Part shown: positions 6,961 through 14,062 of the stretch, in pieces | Layout of the letters: the number at the start of each line of letters is the position of its first letter | How positions within the stretch are numbered: position 1 is the stretch's first letter | Origin: an uncultured Oscillospiraceae bacterium | Lineage (GTDB): Bacteria > Bacillota > Clostridia > Oscillospirales > Oscillospiraceae | Direction of reading: 5' to 3' | Assembly: GCA_949878425.1 (NCBI GenBank) | Contig: CATLAL010000021.1 | Coordinates: 1 to 44,265 of the forward strand | Length of the DNA stretch: 44,265 nucleotides | The notes under the pieces: model-generated | Seen by the model: only the letters and a program-made list of their open reading frames with translations | The model's database searches: none | What the model was told of the DNA's origin: nothing | Translations under genes and position numbers: made by a program

Positions 6961-8289
6961 TTAGTACAGGGCGTCCAGGGCCTTGCAGAAGTCCTCGCCG
7001 GTGGCAAACTTGCCCTCATACAGCTCCACGATGGTGCTCTTGACGCTGGTCTTGAGATCGTCGCGGGCGTTGAAGCCGTTGCACCAGGTCATGGTGGAGT
7101 CCGCGGAGAGCAGCGTCTCAATGGTACCGTTCAGGGTGGAGGGGGCGGTATTGCGGGTGTCAGCGGGGATCTGGGCGGCGGTGTCGGCCATCTTCTGGTC
7201 AAATTCGCCGGTGGTCAGGAACATGATGAAGTCAAAGGCCGCCTGGGGATTGGCGCTGTACTTGGTGACGGCCAGGGAGTTGGTGCCGGCGTAGGCGGCA
7301 GTGGGCTCCGCGCCGCCTTCAACGGCGGGGTAGTTGAACAGTCCCCAGTTGACCTGGGTGCCGGTGGCGTTGTTGACCTCGGCGGTGACGTAGTTGGCGC
7401 AGACGATCATGGCGGCCTGGCCAAAGCCGATCTTGTTCTGGCTGCTGGGATACTCGTCGGGCGCGCCGTCGGCGAAGTAGCCGGCGTTCACCAGGTCGAT
7501 GATCTCCTGAGCCGCGGCCACGGCGCCCTCAGAGTCGGCCCAGCCGCCGTTGGCGTCCAGATCGGTGATGGCGTCCTCGCCCAGGTGGCGGACCAGCTGG
7601 TGATAGAAGGCGAAGTCGGCGTAGGCGCTGTCCTGGGCGATGGGGGCGATGCCCGCGTCCTTCAGCTTCTGGCACACATCCAGGAACTCGCTCCAGGTCT
7701 TGGGCTCGGCGGTGACGCCGGCGGTGGCGAAGGCGTCCTTATCATAGAAGATGCCGCCAACCTGGGGCTGCTCGGCGATGGAGTTGAGGAAGCCGGCCCA
7801 GCCGATGACGGTGTTGTTGAAGCAGGGGTAGCTGAAGCTGTCGTAGTTGACGGCCGCGGCCATGTCGGTCAGGTCATATGTATAGTCCTTGTAGATGTTG
7901 GCGATGCGCTGGTAATCGTCCTCGAAGATGTCGAACTTCTCGCCGGACTCCAGGGAAGCGGAGAGGATCTCGTTGATGCTGCGGCCCTTCCACTCCACGC
8001 TGATCTTGGCGCCGGTCTGCTCCTCAAAGGCGGCAATGGCCTCCTGGATCACCTGGCCCTGGGGCTCGTCGGAGTTCCACATGGACCACATGGTCAGCTC
8101 CACGCCGTCGTACTGCTTGCCGGAGCCGCCGTCCTGGTTGTCGGGGTTCTGGGCGCCGGCATCGTTCTGGGAATTGTTGCCGCCGGCGTCCTGGCCGCCG
8201 CTGTTCTTGTTGTTATTTCCGCCGCCGCAGCCGGCCAGCAGAGCGAGAACCATCACGGAAGCCAGGATCAAACTGAGAATCTTTTTCAT
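6961..8289 (-). CDS. Sugar ABC transporter substrate-binding lipoprotein
   Basis: A 442-residue extracellular solute-binding protein (family 1). The signal peptide MKKILSLILASVMVLALLAG is followed by Cys21 (lipobox LLAGC), then a flexible Gly/Asn/Gln linker of about 40 residues and the mature fold starting VELTMWSMWNSDEP. The ATG at 8289 has a strong AGGAGGT site; a 21-residue upstream extension in the same frame is rejected. As first gene of the operon with two CUT1 permeases and the GH112 phosphorylase, it is inferred to bind lacto-N-biose/galacto-N-biose or a related beta-galactoside. Transcription probably starts at the 8366-8393 promoter. Confidence 0.92.
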   Translation of the reverse strand: MKKILSLILASVMVLALLAGCGGGNNNKNSGGQDAGGNNSQNDAGAQNPDNQDGGSGKQYDGVELTMWSMWNSDEPQGQVIQEAIAAFEEQTGAKISVEWKGRSINEILSASLESGEKFDIFEDDYQRIANIYKDYTYDLTDMAAAVNYDSFSYPCFNNTVIGWAGFLNSIAEQPQVGGIFYDKDAFATAGVTAEPKTWSEFLDVCQKLKDAGIAPIAQDSAYADFAFYHQLVRHLGEDAITDLDANGGWADSEGAVAAAQEIIDLVNAGYFADGAPDEYPSSQNKIGFGQAAMIVCANYVTAEVNNATGTQVNWGLFNYPAVEGGAEPTAAYAGTNSLAVTKYSANPQAAFDFIMFLTTGEFDQKMADTAAQIPADTRNTAPSTLNGTIETLLSADSTMTWCNGFNARDDLKTSVKSTIVELYEGKFATGEDFCKALDALY

Positions 8290-8365
8290 ACATACCTCCT
8301 CATAAAACTGGTTGAAGTGACAAGAGACGCCCAGGCTCAAAGGAGCTTGCACGCCTGTAATTTCC

Positions 8366-8393
8366 AGTATACGCCTCTGTGCGGTTTCAGCAA
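8366..8393 (-). promoter_or_regulatory. Promoter of the sugar transporter operon
   Basis: On the minus strand TTGCTG (8388-8393), a 16-bp spacer and TATACT (8366-8371), about 75 bp before the lipoprotein start. A TTCCTTTTGC/GCAAAAGGAA hairpin (8426-8451) lies upstream, in the space shared with the AraC gene. Confidence 0.55.
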
Positions 8394-8567
8394 CGGATAT
8401 CTTGCTCTATTTTTTATATATATTGTTCCTTTTGCGTTTTAGCAAAAGGAATGGGCGTTTTATGGACGCTCTTTGGGTAAAATAAATAATTTTCGGGAGC
8501 GTCTCCTGGCGCGAAGTCGGCTAAACAGCAAAAATATAAAAAATGAAGAAAAAATCCTTATTAGAAG

Positions 8568-8596
8568 TTGCACAACGCCCTCCTGTCCGTTATAAT
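8568..8596 (+). promoter_or_regulatory. Promoter of the AraC-type regulator
   Basis: TTGCAC (8568-8573), a 17-bp spacer and a perfect TATAAT (8591-8596), with about 50 nt of leader before the TTG start. The space 8290-8650 holds only these two divergent promoters and short palindromes. Confidence 0.7.
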
Positions 8597-8650
8597 GCGG
8601 ATAGAAACGGTTGAAGGAATACTTTTGGAATCTTGCGAAGGAGGGGCTGC

Positions 8651-9499
8651 TTGAGTACCAGCCAATATGTGCTGTCCGGTCTGCCGGACAGCACCATAGA
8701 CAGGAGCCGTGTGCGGCTCCTGTATGTCACCCATGCCAAATACAGCACCGAGTGGAACTCCACCCTCCACACCCACGCCTGCGCGGAGCTGTTTTTCATC
8801 ACCGGGGGGAACGGCAGGTTCCAGGTGCAGCAGGAGGTGTTCCCCGTGGCCATCAACGACCTGGTGGTGGTCAACACCGGGGTTCCCCACACCGAGACCA
8901 GCCAGAACGGCAGCCCCATGGAGTACGTGGTGTTGGGGGTGGAGGGGCTGGAGGCCATTACGGGCATTGACGGCTTTGCCCTCATCCACCTGCTGCCGGG
9001 GTGGGAGGAGATGAGCGCCTACCTGCGGCTCATGGTCCAGGAGGCCCGGGGCGGCCAGGCCGGCTGCGGCGCGGTGTGCCAGGACCTGCTGGAGATCATC
9101 CTGCTGCGCCTTCTGCGGCGGGAGGACTTCGCCATCTCCCCCCTGCCGGCGGGGCCCAGGTCCAGCCGGGAGTGCGCCCAGGTCCGCCGGTACATCGACA
9201 ACCACTTCAAGGAGAACATGAATCTGGAGCAGCTGGCCGCCCGGGTCCACGTGAACAAGTACTACCTGGCCCACGCCTTTAAAAAGGAGTACAACACCTC
9301 CCCCATCAGTTACCTCATCGCCCGGCGCATCCAGGAGAGCCGGTTCCTTCTGACGGAGACGGACCACACCCTCTCCCAGATCGCCCAGATTCTGGGCTTC
9401 TCCTCCCTGAGCTACTTCTCCCAGACCTTCCGGCGGCAGGAGGGCGTCAGCCCCCTGGAGTACCGCCGGCGGAGCCGGCGGGGCCCGAGGCCCGGATGA
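8651..9499 (+). CDS. AraC-family transcriptional regulator
   Basis: A 282-residue regulator. The N-terminal half is a cupin-like sensor (HTHACAELFFITGG, then FPVAINDLVVVNTG). The C-terminal half is the double helix-turn-helix: NLEQLAARVHVNKYYLAHAFKK and the second motif SQIAQILGFSSLSYFSQTFRR. The TTG at 8651 is chosen because AAGGAGGGG sits immediately upstream; a TTG at 8633 would overlap that site. Divergent from the sugar transporter operon, it most likely senses the imported sugar and activates that operon, and perhaps galE, whose upstream region carries 21-bp-spaced direct repeats. Confidence 0.9.
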   Translation: MSTSQYVLSGLPDSTIDRSRVRLLYVTHAKYSTEWNSTLHTHACAELFFITGGNGRFQVQQEVFPVAINDLVVVNTGVPHTETSQNGSPMEYVVLGVEGLEAITGIDGFALIHLLPGWEEMSAYLRLMVQEARGGQAGCGAVCQDLLEIILLRLLRREDFAISPLPAGPRSSRECAQVRRYIDNHFKENMNLEQLAARVHVNKYYLAHAFKKEYNTSPISYLIARRIQESRFLLTETDHTLSQIAQILGFSSLSYFSQTFRRQEGVSPLEYRRRSRRGPRPG

Positions 9500-9573
9500 G
9501 TTGTTCGAGGAGGGCGCTCTGACAAAAAAGCAGAAAAATTTCAGCGTATTATTATTTGTCTATAAAAAAATTC

Positions 9574-9602
9574 TTGTAATTTCAACAAGAGTATGATACA
9601 AT
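9574..9602 (+). promoter_or_regulatory. Promoter upstream of the AT-rich secreted-protein gene
   Basis: TTGTAA (9574-9579), a 17-bp spacer and TACAAT (9597-9602). The leader of about 135 nt up to the start at 9747 contains no feature I recognise. The region is visibly richer in A/T than its neighbours. Confidence 0.55.
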
Positions 9603-9746
9603 AAGGACGTAGCTAAAAATGGATGGTGCTTATTTCAAAGAGCGGTAATTAGGGGGTGAGCGATTTTTAGCAGATAAATATATAAGACCCTACTCGTATC
9701 TGGTGTTGTTTATTTGTCGAACTGAAACGTAGAAAGGATTGGATTT

Positions 9747-10238
9747 ATGAAAAGTAATTCTATTTTTCGTTTGTCGCTATCATTACTGGTGATGCTCATG
9801 ATATCGACTGTATCTGTAGCCTCGGCTATTGATATTGATGATGAGGAAATAACTATTGATGAGGAGCAGATTATTGCAGAGTACATGGAGCGGGAAAGCG
9901 CTCTGAGCCTGGATGAATATATAGAGGCCGCTCGGTATGCGTATTTGGATGCCGAGGCCTACCCTGAAATGCAGGAAAGAATCATCAGTGCGCGTAATAC
10001 AATTATTTTTGCAGAATCGTGGACAGTTGAACCAGGTCAAGCGTGGATCGAGACCGCATCTGGTGAGATACGTGAATTACCAGACTTTTACTCCATTTTT
10101 CCTGCGGACTGGGATATTCCAGTCAACTCCGAGGAAGCTATCGCGCAGAGTACAAATTCTTATGCTGACATAGCCGAGTCCAAATTTACTACAAAGGGGC
10201 GCGATGACATTATCACATATCACATTATTCAAGGGTGA
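9747..10238 (+). CDS. Secreted protein of unknown function, N-terminal part
   Basis: 163 residues with a clear signal peptide (MKSNSIFRLSLSLLVMLM, cleavage likely after VASA). A very acidic stretch rich in Asp, Glu and Ile follows, then a globular-looking region. AGAAAGGA precedes the ATG. I do not recognise the family. The frame ends at a TGA (10236-10238), while a second open frame shifted by one base carries on as an apparently continuous protein from about 10,230. I therefore suspect a single gene broken by a frameshift, or a sequence error. Base composition is much more A/T-rich than the flanking sugar genes, suggesting recent acquisition. Confidence 0.55.
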   Translation: MKSNSIFRLSLSLLVMLMISTVSVASAIDIDDEEITIDEEQIIAEYMERESALSLDEYIEAARYAYLDAEAYPEMQERIISARNTIIFAESWTVEPGQAWIETASGEIRELPDFYSIFPADWDIPVNSEEAIAQSTNSYADIAESKFTTKGRDDIITYHIIQG

Positions 10239-10539
10239 TGTGTCCGTAAAAGCTGCAACAACTCATGATGCCGCTCCTTTTTATGATTTTATCTATGCCT
10301 TTCCTCGTGTTACAAGGGCATACGCAACATCATTGCCAGGAGACTCCATAAATATAGGTTTTTCTAAAGATGGCATTTCCATTGCGTATGCTTTAGATTT
10401 GGCTGTCAATGAGAAGCTAATTGCTAGTTTAAGCAGCAGTTCGGAGGATAGGTACGGTGTACGCTGTAGTACAAACAGCACAACTGGCACTGCAAGTATG
10501 GTTGTAGATTTTATAAAAGGCGATTATCCCACTGAATAA
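10204..10539 (+). CDS. Possible C-terminal part of the same secreted protein
   Basis: 111 residues, +1 frame relative to the preceding ORF and overlapping it by 35 bp. AAAGGGG sits 4 bases before the ATG, so separate coupled translation is conceivable. However, the first residues of this frame only read as a natural continuation after about GDVSVKAATTHD. It has no signal peptide, membrane segment or known motif; the end is VDFIKGDYPTE. The TAA overlaps the start of a strong terminator. Most likely it is the downstream half of a frameshifted gene spanning 9747-10539. Function unknown. Confidence 0.4.
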   Translation: MTLSHITLFKGDVSVKAATTHDAAPFYDFIYAFPRVTRAYATSLPGDSINIGFSKDGISIAYALDLAVNEKLIASLSSSSEDRYGVRCSTNSTTGTASMVVDFIKGDYPTE

Positions 10540-10591
10540 AAAAGGGAGCCAGCCTAGAGACATTTTATGTCTCTAGGCTGGCTCCCTTTTT
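10539..10591 (+). terminator. Strong intrinsic terminator
   Basis: A perfect 25-bp stem (arms 10,539-10,563 and 10,567-10,591) with a TTT loop, an A-run at its foot and TTTTT at its end. It isolates the AT-rich gene from galE. Confidence 0.92.
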
Positions 10592-10601
10592 GCAGAAATG
10601 C

Positions 10602-10640
10602 ACAAACAATCCGCAAGAATGTACAAATAATGCGCAAGAA
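10602..10640 (+). promoter_or_regulatory. 21-bp-spaced direct repeats upstream of galE
   Basis: ACAAACAATCCGCAAGAA (10,602-10,619) and ACAAATAATGCGCAAGAA (10,623-10,640) match at 16 of 18 positions and start exactly 21 bp apart, two helical turns. The second copy ends about 6 bp before the -35 position of the galE promoter. This is the arrangement typical of AraC-family activator sites, and an AraC gene lies 1.1 kb away. Confidence 0.45.
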
Positions 10641-10646
10641 ACTCCA

Positions 10647-10675
10647 TGTTCATTTTTAGACAGCCGTGGTATAAT
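10647..10675 (+). promoter_or_regulatory. galE promoter with extended -10
   Basis: Perfect TATAAT at 10,670-10,675 preceded by TG one base away (TGGTATAAT), and a poor -35 (TGTTCA, 10,647-10,652). A weak -35 next to direct repeats fits an activator-dependent promoter. A TTGACA at 10,697-10,702 with a weak -10 could be a second start. Confidence 0.55.
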
Positions 10676-10750
10676 AATAACAAGTATTGAGAAAGCTTGA
10701 CAGTTCCTAACAGAGTGTATAGAAATCAATTTGAGAAGGAGTATATTTTC

Positions 10751-11776
10751 ATGTCCATTTTAGTCAGCGGCGGCGCCGGCTACATCGGCAGCCACACCTG
10801 CGTGGAGCTCCTCCAGGCGGGCTACGACATCCTGGTGGCGGACAACCTCTGCAACGCCAGCCAGGAGTCTCTTCGCCGGGTGGAGCGCATCACCGGAAAG
10901 AAGGTCCCCTTCGTCAAGGCGGAGCTGTGCAACCCCCAGGAGGTGGAAGCCCTCTTCGCCCAGCACCCGGACATTGACGCGGTGATCCACTTCGCCGGGC
11001 TCAAGGCGGTGGGGGAGAGCGTGTCCAAGCCCCTGGAGTACTACGCCAACAACCTGGGCAGCACCCTCACCCTCCTGGAGGCCATGCGCCGCCACGGGGT
11101 GAAGAACTTCGTATTCTCCTCCTCCGCCACGGTCTACGGCGACCCGGCCACCGTGCCCATCCGGGAGGACTTCCCCACCGGCGGCACCACCAACCCCTAT
11201 GGCACCACCAAGCTCTTCCAGGAGCGGATGCTCTCCGACATCTGCGCCGCCGACCCCACCCTGAACGTGGCCCTGCTGCGCTACTTCAACCCCATCGGGG
11301 CCCACGAGAGCGGCCTCATCGGCGAGGACCCCAACGGCATCCCCAACAACCTGGTACCCTATATCGCCCAGGTGGCCGTGGGCAAGCTGGAGAAGATCCA
11401 CGTCTACGGCAGCGACTACCCCACCCCCGACGGCACCGGCGTGCGGGACTATATCCACGTGGTGGACCTGGCCCGGGGCCACGTGGCGGCCCTGAAGAAG
11501 CTGGATACCAACTGCGGCCTCTTCGTCTGCAACCTGGGCACTGGCAAGGGCTACAGCGTCCTGGAGGTGCTCCACGCCTACGAGAAGGCCTGCGGCAAAA
11601 CCCTGCCCTACTCCATGGACCCCCGCCGTCCCGGCGATATCGCCGCCTGCTACGCGGACCCGGCCAAGGCCAGAGACGAGCTGGGCTGGGAGGCCCACTA
11701 CGGCATCGAGGATATGTGCGCCTCCTCCTGGAAGTGGCAGTCCATGAACCCCGACGGCTATCATACTCCTGCTTAA
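10751..11776 (+). CDS. galE: UDP-glucose 4-epimerase GalE
   Basis: A 341-residue extended SDR epimerase. The NAD-binding motif GGAGYIGS is at residues 7-14. The active-site Ser lies in SSSATVYG (123-130), and Tyr150 and Lys154 in YGTTK. The C-terminal substrate region has GTGVRDYIHVVDLARGH and RPGDIAACYADP. It interconverts UDP-Gal and UDP-Glc, and in this context perhaps UDP-GalNAc and UDP-GlcNAc as in the bifidobacterial LNB pathway. ATG 10,751 is preceded by GAAGGAG; an in-frame upstream ATG-less extension is not used. It is followed by hairpin repeats, then the hexosamine kinase on the same strand. Confidence 0.94.
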   Translation: MSILVSGGAGYIGSHTCVELLQAGYDILVADNLCNASQESLRRVERITGKKVPFVKAELCNPQEVEALFAQHPDIDAVIHFAGLKAVGESVSKPLEYYANNLGSTLTLLEAMRRHGVKNFVFSSSATVYGDPATVPIREDFPTGGTTNPYGTTKLFQERMLSDICAADPTLNVALLRYFNPIGAHESGLIGEDPNGIPNNLVPYIAQVAVGKLEKIHVYGSDYPTPDGTGVRDYIHVVDLARGHVAALKKLDTNCGLFVCNLGTGKGYSVLEVLHAYEKACGKTLPYSMDPRRPGDIAACYADPAKARDELGWEAHYGIEDMCASSWKWQSMNPDGYHTPA

Positions 11777-11797
11777 AACTTAAAAGAAACGGCATTC

Positions 11798-11962
11798 ATA
11801 CTTTTTCTTGAAAGAAAAAGTATCAAAAAGAACTTGGGCAGCGCTTTGCGCTGCCTGAGCGGTCATAGGCGGCCATGGGCCGCCGGCCCGGCCGTTGACG
11901 GCGAAGCCGGCAATGACGGGCCCAGGGCGAAGCCCAATGACGCGAAACTGTCGTTTCGCTGT
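11798..11962 (+). repeat. Hairpin mosaic element, families C/D
   Basis: Starts with the A/T stem ATACTTTTTCTT/AAGAAAAAGTAT (11,798-11,823) and the linker CAAAAAGAACTTGGGC. Then follow GCAGCGC/GCGCTGC, GGCGGCC/GGCCGCC, GACGGCGAAGCCGGC, GGGCgaaGCCC and CGAAAC/GTTTCG. The first three parts recur in the same order at 17,340-17,440. No gene is present. Confidence 0.65.
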
Positions 11963-12033
11963 CCTTTTTGGTCTTATTGCAGAGCAGTAATTTTAAATAA
12001 ATAAGTGAAGTCGAAATATAACAAAGTTTAGGG

Positions 12034-12077
12034 CCGCCCTTTTCAAAGGGCGGTGGGGTCTGGGGCAAAGCCCCAGC
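12034..12077 (+). repeat. Paired hairpins before the hexosamine kinase gene
   Basis: CCGCCCTTT/AAAGGGCGG (12,034-12,053), then GTCTGGGGCAAAGCCCCAG ending near 12,077. The second matches 577-596, which also sits shortly before a start codon. Confidence 0.55.
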
Positions 12078-12157
12078 GGGTTTGGGCGGAGCCCAACTCT
12101 CGTTTTCAACTTAAAAATTGGCTATGCATTTTGCTGCAACAAAGGAGGGAGGACCAC

Positions 12158-13270
12158 ATGGCACAAGCGATTCCCGCGGCGGAGACCCATCTGCCCCAGG
12201 CCCTGGAGGCCTTTGACTTCGGCGGGCCCGTATCGGAGGCGGTCCGGTACGGCGAGGGCCACATCAACGACACCTTCTGCGTCACCAACCAAGCCGGGAC
12301 CCGGTACATCCTCCAGCGCATCAGCGCCGACGCCTTCAAGCGGCCCGATGAGCTGATGGAGAACATTCTGGGCGTCACCGAGTATCTGGGCCGGGAGGTC
12401 CGGCGCGCCGGCGGGGACCGGAGCCGGGAGGCTCTGGAGGTCCTGCGCACCCGGAGCGGGGAGCCCTTCTTCTCCGACAGCGCCGGCGGCGCTTGGCGGG
12501 TCTACCCCTACGTGGAGGGCACCGTCTGCTGCCAGACCGCGGAGACGCCGGAGCTCTTCGCCGCCGCCGGTCGGGCCTTCGGCCGTTTCCAGCGGCTTTT
12601 GCAGGGCTATCCCGCCGAGACTCTTCACGAGACCATCCCCCGCTTTCATGACACCGAGGACCGGCTGAGCCGGCTGAAGGCCGCCTTGGAGGCGGACCCG
12701 TTGGGCCGGGCCCAGGGCTGCCGGGCGGAAATCGACTTCGCCCTGGCCCGGGAGGCGGACTGCTCCGTGGCTCTCCAGGCCCTCCGGGACGGCGTGCTGC
12801 CCCTGCGGGTCACCCACAACGACACCAAGCTCAATAACGTCCTCCTGGACGCCAAGACGGGCCGGGGGCTGTGCATCATCGATCTGGACACTGTGATGCC
12901 GGGGCTCTCTATCAACGACTTTGGCGACTCCATCCGCTTTGGCGCCAACCACAGCGCCGAGGACGAGCGGGATCTGGGCAAGGTGAATCTGGACCTGGAC
13001 CTCTTCGAGGTCTACGCGGGCGCCTTCCTGGAGGGGGCCGAGGGGAGCCTCACGGACGCGGAGATCCGGTTTCTGCCCTGGGGGGCCAAGCTCATGACCC
13101 TGGAGTGCGGCATGCGCTTCCTCACCGACCACCTGGAGGGGGACCACTACTTCCACATCCACCGGGAGGGCCAGAATCTGGACCGTTGCCGCACCCAGTT
13201 CAAGCTGGTGGCGGACATGGAGGCCGCCTGGGACCAGATGGAGCGCATTGTGGGCCGCTATCGGAAGTAG
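12158..13270 (+). CDS. N-acetylhexosamine 1-kinase-like phosphotransferase
   Basis: A 370-residue aminoglycoside-phosphotransferase-fold kinase. The N-terminal lobe has GEGHINDTFCVT (residues 32-43, phosphate loop region). The catalytic loop is THNDTKLNNVL with Asp222, followed by the metal-binding IDLDTVMPG (Asp242/Asp244) and NDFGDSIRFGAN. These closely match what I recall of Bifidobacterium NahK (LnpB), which phosphorylates GlcNAc/GalNAc at C1. ATG 12,158 follows AAGGAGGGAGG; an upstream in-frame extension passes through a hairpin and is rejected. Its product would enter the UDP-HexNAc pool, complementing the GH112 phosphorylase at 2238-4400. Other sugar or choline kinases share the fold, but the context strongly favours NahK. 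Confidence 0.85.
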   Translation: MAQAIPAAETHLPQALEAFDFGGPVSEAVRYGEGHINDTFCVTNQAGTRYILQRISADAFKRPDELMENILGVTEYLGREVRRAGGDRSREALEVLRTRSGEPFFSDSAGGAWRVYPYVEGTVCCQTAETPELFAAAGRAFGRFQRLLQGYPAETLHETIPRFHDTEDRLSRLKAALEADPLGRAQGCRAEIDFALAREADCSVALQALRDGVLPLRVTHNDTKLNNVLLDAKTGRGLCIIDLDTVMPGLSINDFGDSIRFGANHSAEDERDLGKVNLDLDLFEVYAGAFLEGAEGSLTDAEIRFLPWGAKLMTLECGMRFLTDHLEGDHYFHIHREGQNLDRCRTQFKLVADMEAAWDQMERIVGRYRK

Positions 13271-13397
13271 CAGCCCCCCGCGCTCGGTTTACCCCCCGCT
13301 CTGAAAATTCCCGGTATATTTCCCGCGTTTTCTGACTAGACTGAAGCAGGAGTGGTTCTCCCAAACCGCTGTCCGGATTTTTGGACAGTACATACGC

Positions 13398-13403
13398 TAT
13401 ACT
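13398..13403 (+). promoter_or_regulatory. Possible -10 box for the small membrane protein gene
   Basis: TATACT at 13,398-13,403, about 33 bp before the start. No good -35 is seen at 16-18 bp; a GTCC..GGAC palindrome (about 13,371-13,386) occupies that place. Confidence 0.35.
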
Positions 13404-13435
13404 GCGGTCAGAACAACGCGAAGGAGGTACCGGCC

Positions 13436-13738
13436 ATGTACCGGGATATGTCCACAAAGGTAATTGATTTGACCCCCTATCTGGTCCAGGCCCGGCGGAT
13501 CGGCCGCCGGGAGGCGCTCCGGGACCGGATTCCCCTCTGGACTCAGTACCTGTCCCTGGGGGCGCTGGCGCTCTACGGGCTGCTGCGCGCCGCGCTCTGC
13601 CCCGGCGCCCCCCTGGGAGCCTACAGCGGCCCGCTGGCGCTGCTGTGGCCAGCGTCCTTTTTCCTGCTGCTGGCCAGCTATGTGTCCGACCAGCTGCTCT
13701 GGCGGCGGGAGGCCGGCCAATATAGTCAGCACACTTGA
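13436..13738 (+). CDS. Small membrane protein of unknown function
   Basis: 100 residues. ATG 13,436 lies after AAGGAGGT at good distance. The N-terminal about 33 residues are polar and Arg-rich (YLVQARRIGRREALRDR), then there are two hydrophobic segments (about residues 38-55 and 66-84), the second ending before DQLLWRREAGQ. The pattern suggests a two-pass inner-membrane protein with the basic head in the cytoplasm. I do not recognise a family. The stop codon TGA (13,736-13,738) lies inside the first bases of the family B hairpin repeat. Confidence 0.65.
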   Translation: MYRDMSTKVIDLTPYLVQARRIGRREALRDRIPLWTQYLSLGALALYGLLRAALCPGAPLGAYSGPLALLWPASFFLLLASYVSDQLLWRREAGQYSQHT

Positions 13739-13833
13739 AAAAACGCAAAATGCGTTTTTTCATCCAGCGAGCCGGCGGCCCGCTGGACACGCGAAGAGCG
13801 TGTGTGTTGCCTATGACGTCTACAGCCGAGCCG
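13735..13833 (+). repeat. Three-hairpin intergenic repeat, family B copy 2
   Basis: The stems are AAAAAACGC/GCGTTTTTT, CCAGCGaGCC/GGCcCGCTGG and ACACGC-gaag-AGCGTGT, in the same order as at 6729 and 36,801. Several stem bases differ from those copies on both arms, keeping the pairing. It is followed by TTGCCTATGACGTCTAC. Confidence 0.65.
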
Positions 13834-13856
13834 TTTTCGAGTGCTTTGACTACAGT

Positions 13857-13898
13857 AAGGCGCGGCGCGTCCCCTACATGGGAGACGCGCCGCGCCTT
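13857..13898 (+). terminator. Intrinsic terminator
   Basis: AAGGCGCGGCGCGTC (13,857-13,871) and its exact complement (13,884-13,898), with TTTT at the end. It ends the transcript of the small membrane protein gene. Confidence 0.8.
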
Positions 13899-13954
13899 TT
13901 GCCGTTCCGGCCCCCGCTTTCCCGAAAAAAGGCGAGGAATCCGGCAAAAAGGAC

Positions 13955-13983
13955 TAGCCAAATGGAGAAAGTTGGAGTATACT
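13955..13983 (+). promoter_or_regulatory. Probable promoter of the nucleotidase fusion gene
   Basis: TATACT (13,978-13,983) with TAGCCA (13,955-13,960) 17 bp upstream, about 80 bp before the start. Confidence 0.45.
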
Positions 13984-14062
13984 AGTTGCCATGAACGGGC
14001 GGATGGGACAGCCCTGCCTGAAGAGGGACCGCCCGAAAATTGCATTAGGAGGAACCAACAAC

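Noticed and set aside
8426..8503. AraC operator in the divergent region (TTCCTTTTGC palindrome and GACGCTC/GAGCGTC pair)
   Set aside because: Neither resembles the direct repeats at galE; the palindrome could equally be a hairpin. Not enough to call an operator.
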